Shown in pieces: positions 41,653 through 51,188 of a stretch of DNA of 57,630 bases. Below the pieces are notes generated by a model, which ran no database searches, was not told where the DNA came from, and was given only the letters and a program-made list of their open reading frames with translations. Every line of letters starts with the position of its first letter. Within the stretch, counting starts at the first letter, position 1. The stretch comes from Spirochaetales bacterium (GTDB lineage Bacteria > Spirochaetota > Spirochaetia > SZUA-6 > RPPD01): assembly GCA_016929065.1 (NCBI GenBank), contig JAFGJO010000025.1, positions 1-57,630 on the forward strand, in the 5' to 3' direction. The position numbers and the translations under genes are program-made.

Positions 41653-41681
41653 AAAAAAACCGGAGGAGGGGCCTCCGGTTT
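41653..41681 (-). terminator. Intrinsic terminator of the pectate lyase gene
   Basis: Perfect 10-bp stem AAACCGGAGG / CCTCCGGTTT with a 5-base loop, followed on the minus strand by seven T. It abuts the chemoreceptor promoter. Confidence 0.9.
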
Positions 41682-41704
41682 CGGGTTTTTCTGTTTTACA
41701 TGCT

Positions 41705-42841
41705 TCAATACTTGTTTTTCAGAACATTATTTCCCGGCGCCCATTTCTGCTGCCACACCGGATATTCATCCCTTAAAAAGGAAAGCGGGGCATCGGTGTA
41801 CCAGCGGTAATTGTATCTGCGTTCCTGTTCAATTTCCGAAACATCATATTTTATAATCCCGTCCCGGCCGCTGAAAATGGGGCGGTTTGTCTTGATTTCG
41901 TAAAAGCGTGCCCACAGCGGGGGAGCATCTGCTTTTTTCTCGACTGTAAAATCAAAATCATCGTCCTTGATATTTGATTTTTTCAGATAAATGCCTTTTA
42001 GCGCTGACTTGTCAAACCAGGCAACCCCGGCCTGAATTGATTTGATCATTTGGGGAGACGGATTGTCGAGCGACATCAAAAAACGCAGAATTGATACACC
42101 TTCGAGTCCGCTGATTGACGGGTGCTCATAAGAGCGCGCAAGGGCAGGTGCCAGGGTTTTTGGGTCATATTGTGCACACCAGCCGGTGAGGGTGTTGTCA
42201 ACGACAATCTGGGTTTTTAAAATGCACTCAATACCTTTTTTTACGGCGACAGCAGCCTTTTTTCTGATGTCGTCTTTCAGGAATTTGAAATCGGGATTTG
42301 ATGATGTGGCAATCTCCTGAAGCAAATATAAATTATTGGTAATCGCATCGTCATTGAAGGTGATGCCGGCATGATACCCCTGGGGGTTTGGAAAATCCTG
42401 CGGCCAGCCTCCGTTGTCATACTGTGCTGTGAAAATAAAATCCAGCCCGCGGGAAATTGAGTCGAGAATTTTTGGTGTCGGCTGGGCATTATACATTTTT
42501 GCAAGAAACCGGATTTGTGTGGTCGTGGCATCATTGTCAAAGGTCGAGTTCGTATTCATCTGCCCTGCGCGCAGCAGCATCCGCGTTTCGTTTTCTGAAA
42601 GCGGGCGGATCATGTCGGTGTCTTTTTGCCAGCCGCCGGTTGCAAGCTGATAAATCATGACATTTTCTGCAATGCGCATGGTTTCTTTGGATTGATACCA
42701 GGCCGCATCCTGCATGAGAATGCTTTCGATGGAAATGTTTTCCGGTCGGATGTTCTGTGAAACCGGAGCCGGCTCCTGGGACACGCAGGCGGAAAACAGC
42801 AGTAATGCAGCAATTGCGAAATTGAATGGATTTCGTTTCAT
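41705..42841 (-). CDS. Polysaccharide lyase family 10 pectate lyase, lipoprotein
   Basis: 378 residues from ATG 42841, behind AAGGAGG. The signal peptide ends in the lipobox LLFSAC, so the enzyme is lipid-anchored. The catalytic body shows PL10 features: GGWQKDTDM, STFDNDATTTQIRFLAKMYN, GGWPQDFPNPQGYHAGITFNDDAITNNLYLL, and WCAQYDP. It cleaves polygalacturonate by beta-elimination, giving unsaturated oligogalacturonides. A promoter with an overlapping palindrome suggests substrate control. The gene precedes the chemoreceptor in the same direction. Confidence 0.92.
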   Translation of the reverse strand: MKRNPFNFAIAALLLFSACVSQEPAPVSQNIRPENISIESILMQDAAWYQSKETMRIAENVMIYQLATGGWQKDTDMIRPLSENETRMLLRAGQMNTNSTFDNDATTTQIRFLAKMYNAQPTPKILDSISRGLDFIFTAQYDNGGWPQDFPNPQGYHAGITFNDDAITNNLYLLQEIATSSNPDFKFLKDDIRKKAAVAVKKGIECILKTQIVVDNTLTGWCAQYDPKTLAPALARSYEHPSISGLEGVSILRFLMSLDNPSPQMIKSIQAGVAWFDKSALKGIYLKKSNIKDDDFDFTVEKKADAPPLWARFYEIKTNRPIFSGRDGIIKYDVSEIEQERRYNYRWYTDAPLSFLRDEYPVWQQKWAPGNNVLKNKY

Positions 42842-42860
42842 AACAGCCTCCTTGTTCGTT

Positions 42861-42898
42861 CTATTAAATTTGATAGCAGGTAAAGAGCGGTGTGTCAA
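42861..42898 (-). promoter_or_regulatory. Promoter and operator-like palindrome of the pectate lyase gene
   Basis: TTGACA (42893-42898), 17 bp, TATCAA (42870-42875). A 16-bp palindrome (CTATTAAATTTGATAG on the plus strand, 42861-42876, one mismatched pair) covers the -10 and start region, as a repressor site would. Confidence 0.65.
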
Positions 42899-42904
42899 TG
42901 CGGG

Positions 42905-43005
42905 GAAACTGCAGATAAAGAAAGATTTGCGCAGAGGCGCGGAAATTGCAGAAAAAATAAGAAAGTCTTGCGTGAAGCTGCGAAGTGCATAAAGGGAAAA
43001 AACGT
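42905..43005. repeat. Degenerate repeat-like stretch upstream of pectate lyase
   Basis: Purine-rich, with recurring GCAGATAAAG, GCGCAGAGGCGCGG and GCATAAAGGG elements. It resembles decayed copies of the CACAGAG-type sequence at 38893. No gene is present. Confidence 0.35.
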
Positions 43006-43047
43006 GAGTGATCACCATCGAGCGCTTTCCTGGAAGCCTGAGGCAGA

Positions 43048-43575
43048 CTATTTCCCATAAAACCATACCAGCGAATTTCCATAGGTCCGCTGGTCTTTCA
43101 GGACAAGTGAACTATAGCTTTCTTTCATTTTATCCGCCCTCGGCGCATGGAGGATGACCAGGCCCCTGCCGGAAAACATCCCGGACTCTTCAATTCGTGA
43201 AATAAGCTGCTCCTTGTAGGGATATTTGAAGGGGGGGTCGCAGAAAATATAATCAAACACCCGCGGGTGCCGTTTGATTACCCGTTCAACAGGCGCACAC
43301 ATGACCTTTATTTCTGTTTCAACAAATGCCGTATTCTGTTTGATGATTTTGATTTTGCCCGGATCTTTTTCGACCAAAAGGACAGGCGCTGCGCCCCGCG
43401 ATGCCGCCTCGATGCCCACTACGCCGGAGCCGGTAAACAGGTCGCAGAATGAAAATCCGGAAAGGTCTCCCAGGATGGAGAAGATTGATTCACGCATCAT
43501 GTCCATTGCCGGCCGTATCTCGCCGGGAGGGCAGATGATTTTTCGTTTTGAATAAATACCGCCGGTGATTCTCAT
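43048..43575 (-). CDS. rsmD: 16S rRNA (guanine-966-N2) methyltransferase
   Basis: 175 residues. Motif I is DLFTGSGVVGIEAASRGA (SAM binding), the catalytic motif is DPPF (113-116), and the N-terminal MRITGG and PAMDMMRESIFSIL are typical of RsmD. It methylates G966 of 16S rRNA in the small subunit. Its start overlaps the recG stop by 4 nt, so it is coupled to recG. Confidence 0.94.
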   Translation of the reverse strand: MRITGGIYSKRKIICPPGEIRPAMDMMRESIFSILGDLSGFSFCDLFTGSGVVGIEAASRGAAPVLLVEKDPGKIKIIKQNTAFVETEIKVMCAPVERVIKRHPRVFDYIFCDPPFKYPYKEQLISRIEESGMFSGRGLVILHAPRADKMKESYSSLVLKDQRTYGNSLVWFYGK

Positions 43576-45647
43576 AGTGTCCCAACATGAGTATACCCGC
43601 CCTGGAACGGAGATGCAATTGCGAGCACATTCCGAATTACCTTGTGCTCCTCCTGTAAAAGTCCCGGGTCTTTGGCCAGAATTTCTTCGACATCATCCCG
43701 CGCTGTCGTTAATAGATCAAAATCCGCAGTGATGTCCGCGGCAGTGAGCTTGAAAAAACCTGACTGTTGGACGCCCAGCAATGCGCCCGGCCCGCGGATT
43801 TTCAGGTCTTCCTCGGCAATGGTAAATCCGTCATTTGTCTCCATCATTATTTTCAGCCGTTTTACGGCATCCTCGGTGAGGTTGTCGGAGTAAACCAAAA
43901 AGCAGTAGGCCTGGTCTGTACCGCGGCCCACGCGCCCCCGCAGCTGATGAAGCGCCGAAAGCCCAAACCGTTCGGCATGCTCAATGACCATGACCGTGGC
44001 GTTGGGAATATCCACCCCCACTTCCACAACACTTGTCGCGACGATAAACGAGAGCTCTCCGCTTTGAAACCGGTCCATTGCGGACTTTTTTTCATCTTCG
44101 GATAATTTTGAGTGAATGATACCGGCCGTAAACCCTGGAAATATTTTCGTTGCAAGATGGTCATACATCTGCTCTGCGTTTTTCAGTTCAAGTTTTTCCG
44201 ATTCGGCAATCAGCGGATAGACAAAATAAGCCTGTCTGCCTTTTTCCAGTTCCTGACGGACCCGGTCATAGACTTTCTGTTCATTTTTTTCCCGGGCAAG
44301 GTGGGTGATGATCTCCTGCCTGCCCGGCGGTTTTGTTTTAATGCTGCTGATATCGGTATCCCCGAATGCGGTTAACGCAAGGCTGCGCGGAATGGGGGTG
44401 GCAGTCATCATCAGCATGTCCGGGGCAGCTCCCTTGTCCATGAGTTTTTCCCGCTGGAGTACCCCGAACCGGTGCTGTTCGTCAATGATCACCAGTCCAA
44501 GTTTTTTAAAACTGATGTCTTCAGAAAAAAGTGCATGGGTGCCGATGATAAAATCGATGTCGTTGCTCATCAGTGCTTCACGCAGATGCCGCCGGGAAGC
44601 GGTGTCGATGGAGCCGGAGAGAAAGGCAGTTCGCACGCCGAGTGGTTCGACAAGGCGGGCGATGGTTTCGGCGTGCTGCCGGGCGAGCAGTTCTGTCGGG
44701 GCCATGAATGCGGCCTGTTCGCCTGCTTCGATCACTGCAAGACATGCAAGCACTCCTGCCAGGGTTTTTCCGCTTCCCACATCGCCTTCAAGCAGACGCA
44801 CCATGGGGTGGGGGGAAAATAAATCGTTTTCAATTTCCCGGACAACTTTTGCCTGGTCATCAGTGAGGGAAAAACCCAGCCGGGCCAACAGCTGCTCTTT
44901 GAACCTGCCTGCAACTGGTTTGCGAATTGTGCGTGAGATTTTCCGTGTCAGTGCCTGCTGCTTCATGACAAGCAGCAGGTAAAAGAGCTCCTCATATTTT
45001 AAAAGAATTTGCGCCTTTTCAAGCGCTTCAGGAGTTTGTGGAAAATGGATATCCCGCAGTGCTGTTTTTTTATCAGGGAGGCGGTGTTTTTCCATAATAC
45101 CATCGGGCAGTTCATTTGAAACTCCGATCCCGTATTTCTCCAGAGCCTGGGTTGTGATATTGATGAGAATCGTCTGTGTAATTCCTTCCGTGAGCGGGTA
45201 TACAGGGATAATGCGCTGAAACGACGAGAGGTCCGGTTTGTCGGCGGATTCAAAGTCAAAACTGGTCGTCTGGATTTCACCAAACCGAAACGAGAAGCTG
45301 CCGGCAATATAAAATGTTTTACCGACAACAAATGTCCGGGCGAGGAAATTCCGTCCAAAGCAGACAAGGGCTGCAGTGCCGCTCTTGTCCTGTACAAATA
45401 CCTTGAGTGCCTGTTTGCGGCTGGAACCAATGATATCATGTGCGGTAACGGTCGCTTTAATGCATGCGCGGTCCATGTGGATAGTCTTTTTTATCGGTGT
45501 GATAATGCGGCGGTCGTCATAGTCTCTGGGAAGGTAATACAGCAGATCGGCAATTGTTTTAATGCCGAGTTTTTCAAGCAGGGATGCTGTTTTGGGCCCG
45601 ACTTTTTTTAAAAAGCGGATGTTTTCGGTTATTTCCCGTACAAACAT
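43572..45647 (-). CDS. recG: ATP-dependent DNA helicase RecG
   Basis: 691 residues from ATG 45647, behind CGGAG. An N-terminal wedge OB-fold (PRDYDDRRIITPI, ATVTAHDIIG) precedes the SF2 helicase motor: LLEGDVGSGKTLAG (Walker A), DEQHRFGVLQRE (DEQH box), MTATPIPRSLALTAFGD, and the TRG/motif VI region HQLRGRVGRG. It reverses stalled forks and branch-migrates Holliday junctions. It is first in an operon with rsmD and has a strong promoter at 45678-45705. Confidence 0.96.
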   Translation of the reverse strand: MFVREITENIRFLKKVGPKTASLLEKLGIKTIADLLYYLPRDYDDRRIITPIKKTIHMDRACIKATVTAHDIIGSSRKQALKVFVQDKSGTAALVCFGRNFLARTFVVGKTFYIAGSFSFRFGEIQTTSFDFESADKPDLSSFQRIIPVYPLTEGITQTILINITTQALEKYGIGVSNELPDGIMEKHRLPDKKTALRDIHFPQTPEALEKAQILLKYEELFYLLLVMKQQALTRKISRTIRKPVAGRFKEQLLARLGFSLTDDQAKVVREIENDLFSPHPMVRLLEGDVGSGKTLAGVLACLAVIEAGEQAAFMAPTELLARQHAETIARLVEPLGVRTAFLSGSIDTASRRHLREALMSNDIDFIIGTHALFSEDISFKKLGLVIIDEQHRFGVLQREKLMDKGAAPDMLMMTATPIPRSLALTAFGDTDISSIKTKPPGRQEIITHLAREKNEQKVYDRVRQELEKGRQAYFVYPLIAESEKLELKNAEQMYDHLATKIFPGFTAGIIHSKLSEDEKKSAMDRFQSGELSFIVATSVVEVGVDIPNATVMVIEHAERFGLSALHQLRGRVGRGTDQAYCFLVYSDNLTEDAVKRLKIMMETNDGFTIAEEDLKIRGPGALLGVQQSGFFKLTAADITADFDLLTTARDDVEEILAKDPGLLQEEHKVIRNVLAIASPFQGGYTHVGTL

Positions 45648-45677
45648 ATAACTCCGTAGTATGTATTCATTGATTGG

Positions 45678-45705
45678 ATTGTAAAGCAAATACCTCTGTT
45701 GTCAA
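45678..45705 (-). promoter_or_regulatory. Promoter of recG
   Basis: TTGACA (45700-45705), 16 bp, TACAAT (45678-45683). Leader about 24 nt. Confidence 0.8.
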
Positions 45706-45845
45706 GACGAAGGAAATATATTTGAAATATAATAGATAAAATAAGCAGGTTATTTTATCGTCTCGGGGATGAGTTATTTTTGAACTTTGGGGACAAAAAA
45801 TATTTCGCCCCCTTCATGGCTTTTAAAGGAATTACTGAATAATAA

Positions 45846-45886
45846 GAAAGGGGCTGTCCAATAAGTTGAACAGCCCCTTTCTTTTA
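45846..45886. terminator. Intrinsic terminator, 12-bp perfect stem
   Basis: GAAAGGGGCTGT / ACAGCCCCTTTC with a 12-base loop. It is followed by CTTTTAT on the plus strand and TTATTATT on the minus strand. The gene it can serve is the minus-strand lipoprotein or micro-ORF at 45904-46272. Confidence 0.8.
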
Positions 45887-45903
45887 TATATATGAAGCCG
45901 GAA

Positions 45904-45942
45904 TTACCGGCCTGTCCGGGTTGGAGGTGTTCTTTTCTTCAT
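45904..45942 (-). CDS. 12-residue micro-ORF with strong ribosome site
   Basis: MKKRTPPTRTGR, preceded by a perfect AGGAGG (45948-45953) with 5-nt spacing. It lies between the end of the small lipoprotein gene and the terminator. It is very basic. It may be a leader or regulatory peptide, or a decayed gene start. No family known to me. Confidence 0.4.
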   Translation of the reverse strand: MKKRTPPTRTGR

Positions 45943-45996
45943 AAAAGCCTCCTGTAAAAAATAATGTTGAAATTATATCGCAGTATCATTTTTTAT

Positions 45997-46272
45997 TCAA
46001 TAAAAAGGTGGCAAGTAGCGGGAAAGAAATGGCCCTCCTGCAGAATACCCGACTGTCGAGGTTTCGGCTGCCTCAAGCAGGCCGGCTACCGGCTGTTTCC
46101 CTGTTTTTATGGTTGTGTCACGGCTGAAGGTATACAGCGTGTCGGGGAAGTGGCCGTTTTGAAAACTCATAGTGAACTGCTGCATATATGCTCCCGGCAT
46201 TTGGGCTGCATCGCAATGGATCAGTAAAAAAGCAGAAGCAACTGCAATGACGATAAAATAAATATTTTTCAT
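45997..46272 (-). CDS. Small lipoprotein
   Basis: 91 residues from ATG 46272, behind GGAGG. The signal peptide ends FLLIHC, a weak but acceptable lipobox. The mature part is short and polar, ending GPFLSRYLPPFY. Not recognised. The longer upstream start to 46329 has no ribosome site. Confidence 0.55.
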   Translation of the reverse strand: MKNIYFIVIAVASAFLLIHCDAAQMPGAYMQQFTMSFQNGHFPDTLYTFSRDTTIKTGKQPVAGLLEAAETSTVGYSAGGPFLSRYLPPFY

Positions 46273-46487
46273 GGCGCATCCTCCATATAATAATATTTGC
46301 TTGTTTTCAATTATTTCCATACAGGACATTTGGTATGAAAAATCAGCAAGAATATATGCTGTATCTCATGATGTCCTTCCGGATGAACAGGCGGTTGCTG
46401 ACCGGGAAAAGAATGTGGCGTCTGTTCCATTTTTAGGGTATAAAGGAATGATCCCTTTTGACCAATAATAGTAACAGAGGGGATATT

Positions 46488-47309
46488 ATGCGCAAATCAA
46501 TTCCGGAACAATCATTTTTTCCAGACGATAGTCTGTCGGGGGGGGGATGGCGGGCGGTCAGGTCGTCAGGCGGGTATGTGGAGATTATCCAGTCATCATA
46601 TGGCAAGCCGCGCCAGAAAGCCGGTTCCGGAAAGCTCTGTGTTCTTGTACAGAATATTTTCTTTTCATCTGCTGCCATTGCCGCATGCGCAGTTCTTGCC
46701 GTGCTGTTAATTGGTTTTGTTTTTTCCTATCAGCTTTCGGCATCTCAGAACAGCGATTACGGGGAAACAACTGAATTAATGGAAAAACCGGATATGACTG
46801 CAGCAGACAGCGTGACTATTCAGGCTGATAACCTTATCATTGACAGTGTATTTGCCGACCTTGGGAAAGGAGTTTCGCCATTCTCCCGCGAAAAAAATAC
46901 GGAATATATTGTCCGGCACGGAGATACCTTCTTCAGTATTGGCATGCTGTATAAAATCGACACGAAATCATTGAAAAAATATAACCGCATGACGGATGCA
47001 GACGCGCTCATCCCCGGAAACAAAATAATCATTCCTTCCGGGAGTGTATTGCGGGCATTTCTGGAAGCCGAGAAAAAACGGGAAGAAGTTTGTATCGCCC
47101 GCACCGCCATCGTCGAGGCAAAACCGCTTGTTGCCGGGGCCCGGTCAAGCAGTATCACACCGGCTGCGGCACAGAATAATGTCGAAACATCAGCAACTAT
47201 CACTCTCCCGGAAATTGATGAGTTTCCCCTTGAGAAGCAGCAGCAACAGGACGAACACGAACGCTCTTTGGATGGCAATCCTGCCGGCGGGGATGACGAA
47301 ACAATTTAG
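46488..47309 (+). CDS. Single-pass membrane protein with LysM domain
   Basis: 273 residues from ATG 46488, behind GAGGGGA. One membrane helix lies near residues 52-72, so the topology is N-in. The periplasmic part has a LysM motif (EYIVRHGDTFFSIGMLYKIDTKSLKKYN, then IPGNKIIIPSG). A low-complexity tail rich in Q, E and D follows. It probably binds peptidoglycan; no catalytic domain is present. Confidence 0.8.
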   Translation: MRKSIPEQSFFPDDSLSGGGWRAVRSSGGYVEIIQSSYGKPRQKAGSGKLCVLVQNIFFSSAAIAACAVLAVLLIGFVFSYQLSASQNSDYGETTELMEKPDMTAADSVTIQADNLIIDSVFADLGKGVSPFSREKNTEYIVRHGDTFFSIGMLYKIDTKSLKKYNRMTDADALIPGNKIIIPSGSVLRAFLEAEKKREEVCIARTAIVEAKPLVAGARSSSITPAAAQNNVETSATITLPEIDEFPLEKQQQQDEHERSLDGNPAGGDDETI

Positions 47310-47439
47310 GGGTCCCTTTTTACCAGTATTTCTTTCTCAATAATTTTTGATTTTTCACTCCAAAGATACTACACTGTATGAAGAACCATGTATCGGCAGA
47401 ATTCGCCGCTGATGCAAAACAAGGTGTAAGGACGATTTC

Positions 47440-49062
47440 ATGAAAAGAATACTCTGCATACTGTTTCTCCTGACAAGTTTTACCCTGGTGCAGCTGTCTG
47501 CCCGGGATTTTTATGTCCGGCAGGGCGCCGAAGGAACCGGAGCGAAAGAAAGCCCGTATGGTGAATTGTGGCGTGCACTCGAACAGGCGCTTCGAGGCGA
47601 TGTGATTCATGTGGCGGGCGGAGTATATACCGGCAAGGGCGGATCGGGCAGTTTTATTGTCCGGGTCCCCAAGCTGACGATTGCCGGGGGATACTCGGAA
47701 GATTTTTCAGTTCGTGACCCCTTTATGTACAAGACGATGCTGCAGCGCGCAACCGATTACAAGGGCGATATGCTCGGGCTGCCGCAGGGCATCCTTGAAG
47801 GCAAGGACGGAGCAGATCATTCTGGCCTTGTCGTTGACGGCCTGGTGTTAAACGGTAAAACCAGAAATGCCTATTATCCCAGCGGTGACCTGAGTGTGCG
47901 GGGTTCCTGGGACGGAGTATTGTTTGCCACTTCGAGTCCGGACATTATTGTCCGGAATACCGTATTCATCAACCCGTATGGAGGCGGGATCTATTCCCGC
48001 TGGTATGGGGAAAACAATGAGGTTTCCAATTGTTTTTTTATCAACAATTTCTACTGTGCGGTGGATACGCGGTCGGCGCAGCCGGAGTCGGTGATTACCA
48101 TAAAAAACAATACCATCGCATTTATCTGGGAGCAGCCGGGGAAGGGCGGCGGCATGGGAATCAATGTCGGGTCTCAGGGCGAAACGAAAATTGAAAACAA
48201 TATTATCATGTTTACCGAAGAGTTCGCCGTCTATAATTCCCTGAAAAATACCGACACAGTGATGCGTAATAATGTGTTCTTTCAAAACCGCGGCGGAATC
48301 TACAAATATCTTGAACGGGAGGGACGCAATCTGCTTGTCTGGAAACCGAATGAACTCGAGGACCTGAACCAAAATGCCGAAACCTACTCGCTGTGGGAAA
48401 GCGGCGGGAATACCATCAAAAATCCGAATCCGAAACCTGACAAGGATTATTTTTCCGGATTCGCAAACAAAATGATGGCCAGTCTCGGCCTTTTTGATAT
48501 TGATGCGATGAAAGCTGTCTGGACTGCTGCTGGACTCTCCGGGGCTCCAAGCTCGTCGCAGAAACAGAATTGGGGACATGCTTATCCTGTCGAAAATCTC
48601 TCCGGGATGGATCTTGCAAGTGATGCTGGTGCGCACCGTCAGAAAACCTATCTGGCCTATTCCTCGGCGGATTCTGCATCGCCTGCAGCTTCCTACACGA
48701 AGGTTGAATTCAGCCTTTTCAGCAGAGAAACACCGGAGGTAAAAAAACTGGATAATACTGCTGTTGAGTTTTCTGCCGCAATGGGTGCGAACCAGATTGT
48801 CTATTTTGAGCACATTGTTGCAAAAACTGATTATCGGTGTGTCATGCTGAACATGCCGGGCGAGAAAAGCTATACCCGGAACTATGTGTACGGGTATCTG
48901 TTGAAAGGGTCGGCGGCCGAGAAGGTATGGGACAAATACTATGCAAAACGGGACCGTTATTATGAAAAGGGCCTGTCAATAAAAGGCCGTGCATACTATG
49001 TAAAAAATGACTCCTATCTGTTTCCTGTTGGGGTTATTATCGACGAGATTACACTTCCGTAG
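47440..49062 (+). CDS. Secreted right-handed beta-helix protein
   Basis: 540 residues with a signal peptide (MKRILCILFLLTSFTLVQLSA). The N-terminal DFYVRQGAEGTGAKESPYGELWRALEQALRGDVIHVAGGVY is the usual opening of DUF1565-type and pectate-lyase-like beta-helices. Repeated rungs follow (DIIVRNTVFINPYGGGIYSR, NNTIAFIWEQ, IENNIIMFTEEFAVYN). The last 150 residues form another domain. It may be a polysaccharide lyase such as PL9, but catalytic residues cannot be assigned by eye. AAGGACG precedes the ATG. Confidence 0.75.
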   Translation: MKRILCILFLLTSFTLVQLSARDFYVRQGAEGTGAKESPYGELWRALEQALRGDVIHVAGGVYTGKGGSGSFIVRVPKLTIAGGYSEDFSVRDPFMYKTMLQRATDYKGDMLGLPQGILEGKDGADHSGLVVDGLVLNGKTRNAYYPSGDLSVRGSWDGVLFATSSPDIIVRNTVFINPYGGGIYSRWYGENNEVSNCFFINNFYCAVDTRSAQPESVITIKNNTIAFIWEQPGKGGGMGINVGSQGETKIENNIIMFTEEFAVYNSLKNTDTVMRNNVFFQNRGGIYKYLEREGRNLLVWKPNELEDLNQNAETYSLWESGGNTIKNPNPKPDKDYFSGFANKMMASLGLFDIDAMKAVWTAAGLSGAPSSSQKQNWGHAYPVENLSGMDLASDAGAHRQKTYLAYSSADSASPAASYTKVEFSLFSRETPEVKKLDNTAVEFSAAMGANQIVYFEHIVAKTDYRCVMLNMPGEKSYTRNYVYGYLLKGSAAEKVWDKYYAKRDRYYEKGLSIKGRAYYVKNDSYLFPVGVIIDEITLP

Positions 49063-49083
49063 CAGGGGTATCGCATGTACACC

Positions 49084-51015
49084 TTACGGGAGAGCTTTCC
49101 GGACCACCTCGGAAAGCTCTTCCATGGTGTATGGTTTTGACAATACGCCGCAAAAACCGTGTTTTGTGTGATTTGCAAGGACGGTATCATCGGAATACCC
49201 GCTCGAGACAATCGCCCGGACGCCTGGATCGAGCTGCAGCAGTCTCTGGATTACCTCCAGCCCGCTCATGCCGCCCCGGATAGTGAGATCAATGATGACC
49301 AGATGATACGGATCAGCAGTCTCCATGGCCCGGGTATACATTTCAATCCCGCCGGGCCCGTCCTCGGTACTCATTGTCCTGTATCCGATACTCTTCAGAC
49401 AGCTTTCGGCAGTTCTTCTGATAATCACTTCGTCATCGATTACCAGAATTCGTTTATTGCCTGCAGCAGCAGAATTCGTGCTCTGGTATTTCCCGCTGAC
49501 CGCCGCGTTGGTGACCGGAAGATAAAATGAAATGGTTGTTCCCTCGTTTTTTTCTGAATGGATTTTCAGGATGCCGTGGTGTTTTTGAATAATGGAATAA
49601 CAGATCGTCAGTCCAAGGCCTGTGCCCTTTTTTTTTGTGGTAAAAAAAGGATCAAGCACTTTTTTCTGGATGGTTTTTGGAATACCCTTCCCGGAATCCC
49701 GGATCGAAATGCAAATATAATGCCTGTTCAAAGCAAGCGAGGTGAGCGTGCCGTCAGAAACACATTCTTCAGCGGTCACAGTCAGTTTCCCGGTATTGTT
49801 CATTGCCTGTTTGGCATTGATGACAATGTTTTGTATGACTTGTCCAATCTGTGCCTGGTCAATCTCGACTGAGGGCAGGTTTTCAGAGAATGCATATTCT
49901 GCCGTAATGGATGTCCCGCTCAGCAAAAAGGCGATGGTTTCCTGAAGGATATCTTTTATGGACGAAGCAGTTTTTACCGGGTCACCACCCTTTGAAAATG
50001 TCAACAGCTGACGGGTCAGGTCTTTTGCCCGGACAGCTGCCTTTTCGGATTGTTCAATGATTTCTGAAAGCTCGGAAGGGTTGCCGAGAAATTTCCGCAT
50101 CAGGGAAATATTGCCGAGAATGCCGGTGAGAATATTGTTGAAATCATGGCCGATTCCGCCGGCAAGAATGCCGATGGAGTCAAGGCGTTCCGAGCGGATC
50201 ATATCTTCTTCTGCCACGAGCAGTTCAGTGATGTCCTTGAAAACGACAACAACTCCTGTGATATTTCCTTCGCTGTTCAGGAGCGGGGTACCGGTCTGTG
50301 AAACATAGTGCTTCTCCCCCCCGCGGGAGGTAATGATGAGTTCATTATAAAAATCAACGCATTTTTTTTCCCGGAGGATCAGCGGAACAATATTTATATA
50401 GGGGGTGTTGTCTTTTAATGATTGCAGGGAGACGACATCATGAATTGCCTTGTTTTGCGCCTCAACAGATGACCATCCCGTGTAGCGTTCGGCAACCCCG
50501 TTCATAAGCAAAATTGATCCGTGAATATCAGTAACGATTACCCCGTCTGCGATACTCTCAAGGATGACCTGGAAGAGTTCCTGCTTTTCTTTCAGGGCAA
50601 TTTCGGTTTCTTTTTGTACCGTGATATCCCGCGATATGCCGATCACTGCGCTGACTCCCCCTGTTTCATTCAGGATCGGGGTAAGGGTTGTCTCAAGCCA
50701 GATTTTTTGGGTGCCGAATTCGGATATCCCTACACGGTGTATCGGTTTTCCTGTTTCGAGTACCAGCCGGATATTTGCCTTTTGGCGTTCCAGTATTTTC
50801 CCGGTAAAGAGCCGTTCAATCGGTTTGTCGATGAACGTATCAGACGATGAGGAGAAAAGCTGCGCAGCGGTGTCATTCACGAAACGGACGATATTCCTGT
50901 TGTCGATGACAAAAATTATATCCGGTGAAGTCCGGGCAAGGTTGCGGTACCATTGTTCAAATGCAGCGAGAGTACTATCCTGTTTATTTTTTTTATATGG
51001 TTTTTTATTCTCCAA
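49084..51015 (-). CDS. Hybrid sensor histidine kinase with two PAS domains and receiver
   Basis: 643 residues, cytoplasmic. PAS 1 (about 22-135) and PAS 2 (about 145-265) are followed by a HisKA domain with phosphoacceptor His290 in GHDFNNILTGILGNIS. Next come a HATPase domain (DSGKGIP, GTGLGLTICYSIIQKHHG) and a receiver with Asp576 in LVIIDLTIRGG and KPY near the end. It is a soluble phosphorelay hub with no cognate regulator next to it. The start is a TTG at 51015, behind GGAG; the ATG at 51020 is out of frame. Confidence 0.9.
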   Translation of the reverse strand: MENKKPYKKNKQDSTLAAFEQWYRNLARTSPDIIFVIDNRNIVRFVNDTAAQLFSSSSDTFIDKPIERLFTGKILERQKANIRLVLETGKPIHRVGISEFGTQKIWLETTLTPILNETGGVSAVIGISRDITVQKETEIALKEKQELFQVILESIADGVIVTDIHGSILLMNGVAERYTGWSSVEAQNKAIHDVVSLQSLKDNTPYINIVPLILREKKCVDFYNELIITSRGGEKHYVSQTGTPLLNSEGNITGVVVVFKDITELLVAEEDMIRSERLDSIGILAGGIGHDFNNILTGILGNISLMRKFLGNPSELSEIIEQSEKAAVRAKDLTRQLLTFSKGGDPVKTASSIKDILQETIAFLLSGTSITAEYAFSENLPSVEIDQAQIGQVIQNIVINAKQAMNNTGKLTVTAEECVSDGTLTSLALNRHYICISIRDSGKGIPKTIQKKVLDPFFTTKKKGTGLGLTICYSIIQKHHGILKIHSEKNEGTTISFYLPVTNAAVSGKYQSTNSAAAGNKRILVIDDEVIIRRTAESCLKSIGYRTMSTEDGPGGIEMYTRAMETADPYHLVIIDLTIRGGMSGLEVIQRLLQLDPGVRAIVSSGYSDDTVLANHTKHGFCGVLSKPYTMEELSEVVRKALP

Positions 51016-51188
51016 ATCATTGCTCCGCCAGGTTCATGAATACGGAGTGCCCGGTCTGTTTATTATGCACTCATCCTCATCATCATTTCACTAAAGTATA
51101 GTTGATTCAATTTTGGAAGTAAACACCCTTGCGGGCCATTCATCGCAGTGTCCGGATATGAAAGAAAAAAAATGTCAGAAAAGCAGGC

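Noticed and set aside
47848-48813. 321-codon frame antisense to the beta-helix gene
   Set aside because: The plus-strand protein has a signal peptide, ribosome site and clear repeat rungs. The antisense translation has no family features.
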